Source: JBOHUC01 sp050733935 (GTDB lineage: Bacteria; Eisenbacteria; RBG-16-71-46; DASYSL01). Taken from it: DNA of 29,283 bases. The stretch lies in the NCBI GenBank assembly GCA_050733935.1, contig JBOHUC010000009.1, positions 1 to 29,283 on the forward strand. Direction: 5' to 3'. How positions within the stretch are numbered: the stretch's first letter is position 1; each line of letters starts with the position of its first letter. Positions 24,765 to 29,283 of this stretch are shown here, in pieces. The notes beneath the pieces are model-generated. The model was given only the letters and a program-made list of their open reading frames with translations. It did no database searches and had not been told where the DNA came from. The position numbers were made by a program, and so were the translations under genes.

Positions 24765-25546
24765 GATGCTGCGGCCTCCGGTTTGACGACGATCACGCGT
24801 CCGTTCACGTCCCGCGCTTCGTTTCCGCACAGGACCGCGACCTGGGCGGCGACCTCGTCGGGCAGGAGCAGACGCTCCTGGCCGGCCGCCTTGAGCACGG
24901 CCGCAAGGGCTCCGCTTCGGTCGAGCCCGGCTTTCCGCTCGACGTTCTCGATCGTGCGCTCGGTCATCGGCGTATCCACGTAGCCGGGACAGAGGGCGCT
25001 CACGGCGACGCCCGTGCCGGCGAGCTCCGCGGCGAGCGAGCGCACGAGTCCCACGACCGCGTGCTTCGACGCGCTGTAGTGCGTGATGTAGCGCGCTCCC
25101 TCGAGCCCCGCGATCGAAGCGACGATCACGATCCGGCCCCATCCGCGCTCGATCATGGCCGGGAGGAACTCGCGCACACACAGAAAGGCGCTCGTGGCGT
25201 TCATCGAGAGCATCCGATTCCAGTCTTCGAGCGCGATGCGGTGGAACGGAGCCGACGCGGAAGCCCCTGCACTGTGCACGAGAATGTCCGCGCTGCCAAG
25301 GAATCCCCGGGCTGCTTCCCCGAGCTTCCGGACACCCGCTTCGTCCGCGACGTCGCATTCGATCGCAGCGACACGCGCACCCTCCGCGCGCAGGCCCGCG
25401 GCAACCGCCTCGACCTCGTGCGCCGAGCGCGCGGCGACGACCACGGCACGCCCGTCGCGGGCGAGCCGTCGTGCGGCGGCGGCTCCGATGCCACGACCCC
25501 CGCCGGTGACGACCACACCTCTCTCCTCGCGCGGGCCCCCGATCAT
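24761..25546 (-). CDS. Short-chain dehydrogenase/reductase
   Basis: 261 residues, classical SDR: cofactor motif TGGGRGIG (14-21), HSAG in the place of NNAG, catalytic Ser144 in VASIAG, and YSASK with Tyr157 and Lys161. Residue Arg40 after the second strand (VVVAARS) hints at NADP(H) but is not decisive. In this operon it may reduce the 5-oxo group of the dearomatised amino-oxo-cyclohexene-CoA, or act as a 3-hydroxyacyl-CoA dehydrogenase later in beta-oxidation. ATG overlaps the creatininase-family stop. Confidence 0.9.
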   Translation of the reverse strand: MIGGPREERGVVVTGGGRGIGAAAARRLARDGRAVVVAARSAHEVEAVAAGLRAEGARVAAIECDVADEAGVRKLGEAARGFLGSADILVHSAGASASAPFHRIALEDWNRMLSMNATSAFLCVREFLPAMIERGWGRIVIVASIAGLEGARYITHYSASKHAVVGLVRSLAAELAGTGVAVSALCPGYVDTPMTERTIENVERKAGLDRSGALAAVLKAAGQERLLLPDEVAAQVAVLCGNEARDVNGRVIVVKPEAAAS

Positions 25547-26310
25547 GATTCCCTCGCGGCGGGAAGTGCCGCGCGCACCGCGTCGGCCAGGATCGCGCCC
25601 AGCGTTTCGATCGTCGCGCGTCCCTCCTCCGCCGTGGCGTCTCCCGGAGTTCCGAAATACGCCCGTGGACCTCCGGCCTCCTCGAACGTGCGCGCGCCGT
25701 CCCGAATCGCCTTCGAGAGCGATCGTTCGTTCGGCGGAAGAACGACGCGAACTTCCTCGCGCACCCACTCGGGGCGCACGGCGAGAACGACCGAACCCTC
25801 GAAGCGTCCCGCATGACATGCGCCGCTCTGGAATTCCGGCGTCAGCATGAGCGCCCACGGCTTGCGCGCCAGGTCGGGCCACACGACCGGCAGGAGCCCC
25901 TCCTCCTCGGCCGCCTTCGATGCGGCGCCGAGCGACTCCCGGTGTGCAGGATCGAGGTGCGCGCTCGCGACCGCGAGGGCCGCGAAGCCCTGCCGCGTGA
26001 GCTCGCGCGCGAGATCGAGCACGAGCGCGGTGACCGTCTGCGCGCGGATCGAGAGCGTGCCCGGGAACGCGGCCGCGAACGGGGCCGTCGCAAACGGCAG
26101 AACCGGGAGGAGGACGACCTCGAGGCCATGGCTCGTGAGCCGCAGGGCGCCCGCGCGCGCCATCGCCTCGGCGATCAGACCATCGGTCGCGAGTGGAAGG
26201 TGCGGTCCGTGCGCTTCGATCGCGCCAACGGGCAACACCGCGACGGCACGCCCGCGATCGAGCGATCGCACGTCTTCGAACGTCAGCGCCGCCCACTCGT
26301 GAATCGCCAT
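25543..26310 (-). CDS. Creatininase-family metal-dependent amidohydrolase
   Basis: 255 residues, PF02633-like: VAVLPVGAIEAHGPHLPLATD carries the Glu, His and Asp metal ligands, and VVLLPVLPFATAPFAAAFPG, ALAVASAHLDPAHRESL and FQSGACHAGRFEGSVVLAV are the expected later blocks, with HAG-E close to the canonical active-site HAGE segment. Members hydrolyse creatinine, formamide-type bonds in flavin/F420 biosynthesis intermediates, and a cyclic ketone in inositol breakdown. It is the first gene of the tryptophan-anthraniloyl-CoA operon. No KynB-type formamidase is visible in the window, so it could be the formylkynurenine formamidase. A hydrolase for the dearomatised ring is the alternative. ATG at 26310 has GGAG 8 nt upstream. 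Confidence 0.85.
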   Translation of the reverse strand: MAIHEWAALTFEDVRSLDRGRAVAVLPVGAIEAHGPHLPLATDGLIAEAMARAGALRLTSHGLEVVLLPVLPFATAPFAAAFPGTLSIRAQTVTALVLDLARELTRQGFAALAVASAHLDPAHRESLGAASKAAEEEGLLPVVWPDLARKPWALMLTPEFQSGACHAGRFEGSVVLAVRPEWVREEVRVVLPPNERSLSKAIRDGARTFEEAGGPRAYFGTPGDATAEEGRATIETLGAILADAVRAALPAARES

Positions 26311-26360
26311 CCGTGGGGCTCCGTTTCGGGAAGGAAAAGTTTCCAGCTCGTGCCGCCGTC

Positions 26361-26424
26361 CACGGACATCCCGCGCGCGAGGGAGGAGGAGAAGGTTGCG
26401 GCGCGGGCGCGGGACGTCCATGAT
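26361..26424. promoter_or_regulatory. Imperfect inverted repeat and candidate promoter in the divergent control region
   Basis: The 138-bp gap 26311-26448 separates the two divergent tryptophan/anthranilate operons. CACGGACATCCCGCGCGCG (26361-26379) recurs inverted at 26404-26422 as CGGGCGCGGGACGTCCATG with few mismatches. On the plus strand TTGCGG (26396-26401) and CATGAT (26419-26424) are 17 bp apart, placing the right arm almost exactly in the spacer. This fits an operator for a repressor, but promoter matches are weak (3/6 and 4/6). Confidence 0.4.
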
Positions 26425-26448
26425 GGGGCGGCCACGGGCAAACCTATC

Positions 26449-27996
26449 ATGACTTCGACGCCACCGGAGCAGCTGAACATCGCCGATTGGCTCCTCGACG
26501 CGCGCGTGCGCGAGGGGCGCGGCCATCGCATCGCCGTCCGCACGGATCGGGGCGACTGGTCGTATGACGACCTCCGGTCCCTCTCGAACCGCTACGCGCA
26601 CGTACTGGCCGACGCGGGTGTCGAGCCCGAGCAGCGCGTCCTGATCGCGCTGCCGGACGGACCCGAGTTCGTGGCGGCCCTGTTCGGGACGCTCAAGCTC
26701 GGCGCGGTCGTCGTCATGGTGAATCCCGGCCTCACGGCCGCCGACATCGCGCAGCTTCTCGAATACACGCGGGCCAAGGTCGTGCTCGCCCATTGCGACA
26801 CGGCAGGCGCGTTCGAGGAGGCCGTGCGCGACGACGCGCGTGCCGGTGGCCGCGGATCGCGCGGCCCCGCGTGCCGGCTTCTCCTCGGGGGATCTTCGGA
26901 GTTCGAGCGCTCGGTCGCGGGCGCCCCCGACGAATGCGCGACGTTCCCCACCCATCGCGACGATCCGGCGATCTGGCTCTTCTCGGGCGGCACGACCGGG
27001 CGGCCCAAGGCCGTCGTCCAGACACACCGCTCGTTCGTGAACACGACCGAGTGCTACGCGCGCGGCGTGATCGGCTACGCGGAGAACGACGTCACGCTGT
27101 CCGTGCCCAAACTCTATTTCGGCTACGCGACCGGATCGAATCTCTTCTTCCCGTTCGCCGCCGGCGCTTCGACCGTGCTCTTCCCCGAGCCTCCGACGGC
27201 CGACCTCCTGTTCGAGAAGATCCGTAAGTACCGCCCGACGATCCTCATCAACGTTCCAACCATGATCAACCGGATGCTTTCGCATCCGGACGCGCGCGCG
27301 CAGGACCTCTCGTGCCTCCGACTTTCGACCTCCGCGGGCGAAGCGCTTCCCGCGGAGCTCTACGAGCGCTGGCGCGCGACGTTCGGTGTCGAGCTCCTGG
27401 ACGGGCTCGGAACCGCCGAAATGTGGCACATCTTCATCTCGAACCGCCCGGGGGCGGCGCGACCGGGCACGCTCGGGACCGTCGTTCCCGGATTCGAGGT
27501 GCGCGTGTGCGACGACGAGGGCCGCGCCCTTCCCGCGGGCGAAACCGGATGGCTCTGGGTGCGCGGCGATTCGCGCGCGATCGCCTACTGGCAACTGATG
27601 GAGAAGACGGCGAGCGGTTTCCGGGGCGAGTGGTACGTCTCGGGCGACCTGATCCGAATGGACGATGACGGCTACGTGACGTACTGCGGGCGCGGCGACG
27701 AGATGCTCAAGGTCTCGGGCAAGTGGCTCGCGCCGCAGGAGGTTGAAGGCTGCCTGCTCCAGCACCCCGCGGTCGCGGAAGCGGCGGTGGTCGGCGTTGC
27801 GGACGCGAACGGGCTCGTCAAGCCGCGCGCCTACGTGGTCGCGCGCGAGCGGCGCGACGGTCTCGACGAGGAGCTCAAGGCGTACGTGCGCGAGCGGCTC
27901 GACGCGTACAAACATCCGCGCGAGGTCCTGTTCGTCGAAGCACTGCCCCGCACACACCTCGGCAAGGTCGATCGCGGCCGCCTGCGCCGCGCATGA
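26449..27996 (+). CDS. Anthranilate/benzoate-CoA ligase family enzyme
   Basis: 515 residues, ANL adenylating enzyme. ATP loop WLFSGGTTGRPKAVVQTH (~176-193), aromatic-ligase block SVPKLYFGYATGSNLFFPF (found in benzoate-CoA ligases as A-K-L-F-F-x-Y-G), LRLSTSAGEALP, DGLGTAEMWHIF, YVSGDLIRMDDDGY, the hinge GRGDEMLKVSGKWLAP and the catalytic lysine in HLGKVDRGRL (Lys506). It would convert anthranilate to anthraniloyl-CoA for the divergent monooxygenase/reductase. Benzoate or another aromatic acid is possible. No in-frame earlier ATG; the ribosome site is weak. The TGA overlaps the thiolase ATG (ATGA). Confidence 0.9.
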   Translation: MTSTPPEQLNIADWLLDARVREGRGHRIAVRTDRGDWSYDDLRSLSNRYAHVLADAGVEPEQRVLIALPDGPEFVAALFGTLKLGAVVVMVNPGLTAADIAQLLEYTRAKVVLAHCDTAGAFEEAVRDDARAGGRGSRGPACRLLLGGSSEFERSVAGAPDECATFPTHRDDPAIWLFSGGTTGRPKAVVQTHRSFVNTTECYARGVIGYAENDVTLSVPKLYFGYATGSNLFFPFAAGASTVLFPEPPTADLLFEKIRKYRPTILINVPTMINRMLSHPDARAQDLSCLRLSTSAGEALPAELYERWRATFGVELLDGLGTAEMWHIFISNRPGAARPGTLGTVVPGFEVRVCDDEGRALPAGETGWLWVRGDSRAIAYWQLMEKTASGFRGEWYVSGDLIRMDDDGYVTYCGRGDEMLKVSGKWLAPQEVEGCLLQHPAVAEAAVVGVADANGLVKPRAYVVARERRDGLDEELKAYVRERLDAYKHPREVLFVEALPRTHLGKVDRGRLRRA

Positions 27997-29123
27997 CCGA
28001 CGCCTGGATCGCTGCTCCGGTTCGCACCGCGTTCACGCGCGCAACGAAAGGCGCGTTCGCGGAAGCCCGCCCGGACGATCTCCTCGCTGCCCTCTTTCGT
28101 CGGATTCTGGCCGATCACCCTTCCATTCGGGACGCGGTCGACGACGTCGTCGTCGGCTGCGCCTATCCCGAGGCCGAGCAAGGGCGGAACGTGGCGCGCG
28201 CGATCGCGCTCTCCGCGGGCCTTCCCGATCGCACGCCCGCCATGACCTTGACCCGCATGTGCGCGAGCAGCCTCGAAGCCACCGCGATTGCCTGCGCGCG
28301 TGTGCGCGCCGGCGACGCGGCTCTCGTCCTCGTCGGCGGTGTCGAGAGCATGACCCGAATCCCGATGGGCGGGGTAAAGCCCTCGCCGAACCCCGCGTGG
28401 CTCGAACAGCGCCCCGACGTCTATATCGCGATGGGCCACACGGCCGAGCGGGTTGCCGTTCGCTACCGCATCGCACGCGCCGACCAGGATGCGTGGGCCG
28501 TGCGGAGCCACGAGCGCGCCGCGGCGGCCCGCAAGCGTGGCGTCTTCGCCGAGGAAATCGAACCGGTCGGACCGGTCGAGGTCGACGACGCAATCCGTCC
28601 CGATACCTCGACGGAGAAGCTCGCAAAGCTCGAGCCCGCGTTCGACGAACACGGCACGGTGACGGCCGGGAATTCGTGCCCGACGAGCGACGGCGCGTCG
28701 GCCCTGCTCGTCGCATCGACCGAAGCGGTTGAGCGCTTCGGTCTTCGGCCGCTCGGCCGGTTCGTCTCGTACGCGGTCGCCGGTGTGGATCCCGCGCTCA
28801 TGGGCGTGGGCCCGGTCGAAGCGGTCCCGAAGGCGCTCGCGCGCGCGGGACTCACGCTCGACGACATGGACCGGATCGAGCTCAACGAGGCATTCGCCTC
28901 CCAGGTCGTGGCGGTGACGCGCGAGCTCGGGCTCCCCGTGGACCGGCTCAACGTGAACGGCGGTGCGCTCGCGCTCGGTCACCCGCTCGGCGCGACCGGG
29001 GCCCGGCTCGTGGGGACGCTCCTCCGCGAGCTCGCGCGCAGCGGCGGGCGGCACGGGCTCGCCACGCTCTGCGTGGGCGGCGGCATGGGCGCGGCCATGA
29101 TCGTCGAGCGAACCCGCTCTTAG
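27993..29123 (+). CDS. Acetyl-CoA acyltransferase (thiolase)
   Basis: 376 residues, a full-length thiolase. The acyl-accepting Cys90 lies in LTRMCASSLEATAIA, followed by GGVESMTRIPMGG, ELNEAFASQ, the His-containing NGGALALGHPLGATGAR, and the second catalytic Cys in LATLCVGGGMGAAMIVE. It is translated with the CoA ligase (ATGA overlap). It most likely performs the final thiolytic steps of the ring-opened anthranilate-derived acyl-CoA, giving acetyl-CoA. It is somewhat shorter than typical 390-residue homologs but nothing essential is missing. Confidence 0.93.
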   Translation: MTDAWIAAPVRTAFTRATKGAFAEARPDDLLAALFRRILADHPSIRDAVDDVVVGCAYPEAEQGRNVARAIALSAGLPDRTPAMTLTRMCASSLEATAIACARVRAGDAALVLVGGVESMTRIPMGGVKPSPNPAWLEQRPDVYIAMGHTAERVAVRYRIARADQDAWAVRSHERAAAARKRGVFAEEIEPVGPVEVDDAIRPDTSTEKLAKLEPAFDEHGTVTAGNSCPTSDGASALLVASTEAVERFGLRPLGRFVSYAVAGVDPALMGVGPVEAVPKALARAGLTLDDMDRIELNEAFASQVVAVTRELGLPVDRLNVNGGALALGHPLGATGARLVGTLLRELARSGGRHGLATLCVGGGMGAAMIVERTRS

Positions 29124-29157
29124 ATCGACCGCGCCTTCCCGCATCCGCAAGCGCGGA

Positions 29158-29210
29158 GCGGCCACTCCCGCGAACGGAAGTGGCCGCGAACGATCGGCCC
29201 CTGACGGGGC
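29158..29210. terminator. Hairpins between convergent genes
   Basis: A perfect 9-bp stem GCGGCCACT (29158-29166) / AGTGGCCGC (29179-29187) with a 12-nt loop, and a second GCCCC-TGAC-GGGGC stem (29197-29210), lie between the thiolase stop and the stop of a leftward gene. No T tract; bidirectional termination is inferred from position. Confidence 0.4.
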
Positions 29211-29231
29211 GGCCGGCGAAATCCGCCTCCC

Positions 29232-29283
29232 TTACCGGTAAACCGACTTCAGGCGCCCCCACGACTCCTTCTGCGTCGGCACG
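29232..29283 (-). CDS. C-terminal fragment of a leftward gene entering from the right edge
   Basis: A frame open to the window edge ends at TAA (29232-29234, reverse strand) and encodes PTQKESWGRLKSVYR. The codons fit the genome's usage. This short basic-aromatic tail (W-x-x-x-K-x-x-Y-R at the very end) is a recurring C-terminus of secreted or envelope proteins in my memory of uncultivated high-GC lineages; treat that as an impression. The rest of the protein is outside the window. Confidence 0.45.
   Translation of the reverse strand, partial: VPTQKESWGRLKSVYR

Noticed and set aside
26311..27957. Long reverse-strand frame upstream of the creatininase gene
   Set aside because: It is antisense to the CoA ligase; the ribosome site and family start both place the real gene at 26310.
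1..29283. CRISPR arrays, prophage genes, toxin-antitoxin pairs, biosynthetic megasynthases
   Set aside because: No regularly spaced repeats, phage structural genes, typical toxin-antitoxin pairs or carrier-domain megasynthases were seen anywhere in the window.

Overview
The window is high-GC bacterial DNA, about 29 kb, with dense short-spaced operons, Shine-Dalgarno starts and several lipoprotein signal peptides, so a Gram-negative envelope is likely. A secreted protein with a dockerin-like calcium-repeat tail, an octaheme cytochrome fused to HEAT/TPR repeats, and a protein at the right edge ending in a short W-x-x-x-K-x-x-Y-R tail resemble proteins of uncultivated high-GC lineages such as Candidatus Eisenbacteria. 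That placement is an impression from the proteins and not a computed result.

Layout. (1) 1-63: the first 21 codons of a leftward gene that leaves the window. (2) 149-1237: a rightward alpha/beta hydrolase with TPR repeats, convergent with the next block. (3) 8328 down to 1276: a leftward block of arylsulfatase, formylglycine-generating enzyme, DUF1622 membrane protein, HAD phosphatase lipoprotein and octaheme cytochrome. A small secreted protein follows with its own promoter. (4) 8585-9802: a leftward FIST sensor protein. (5) 9849-15946: a rightward leucine/isovalerate operon. It holds the methylcrotonyl-CoA carboxylase beta subunit, an unrelated lipoprotein, methylglutaconyl-CoA hydratase, the carboxylase alpha subunit split into two genes, and HMG-CoA lyase. 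(6) 15947-18034: a looser region with a dockerin-like secreted protein, a good terminator, about 560 bp without a recognisable gene, a DUF4332 protein, and a fragment resembling the 3' half of a tRNA.

(7) 18035-29123 is the most interesting part: a tryptophan-degradation island with a divergent promoter region at 26311-26448. Eight leftward genes run creatininase-family hydrolase, SDR, Rid-family protein, crotonase, acyl-CoA dehydrogenase, a 761-residue 2-aminobenzoyl-CoA monooxygenase/reductase, tryptophan 2,3-dioxygenase and kynureninase. Two rightward genes encode a benzoate-CoA-ligase-type enzyme and a thiolase. Together they spell tryptophan to formylkynurenine, kynurenine and anthranilate, then anthraniloyl-CoA, dearomatised 2-amino-5-oxocyclohexenecarbonyl-CoA, deamination, ring opening and beta-oxidation. 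This is the CoA-dependent aerobic anthranilate route first known from Azoarcus (Aromatoleum) evansii, here physically joined to the kynurenine pathway. Two parts are unusual: no recognisable kynurenine formamidase is present but a creatininase-family hydrolase leads the operon, and the Rid protein lacks the conserved carboxylate-binding arginine. (8) 29232-29283: the last codons of a leftward gene entering from the right edge.
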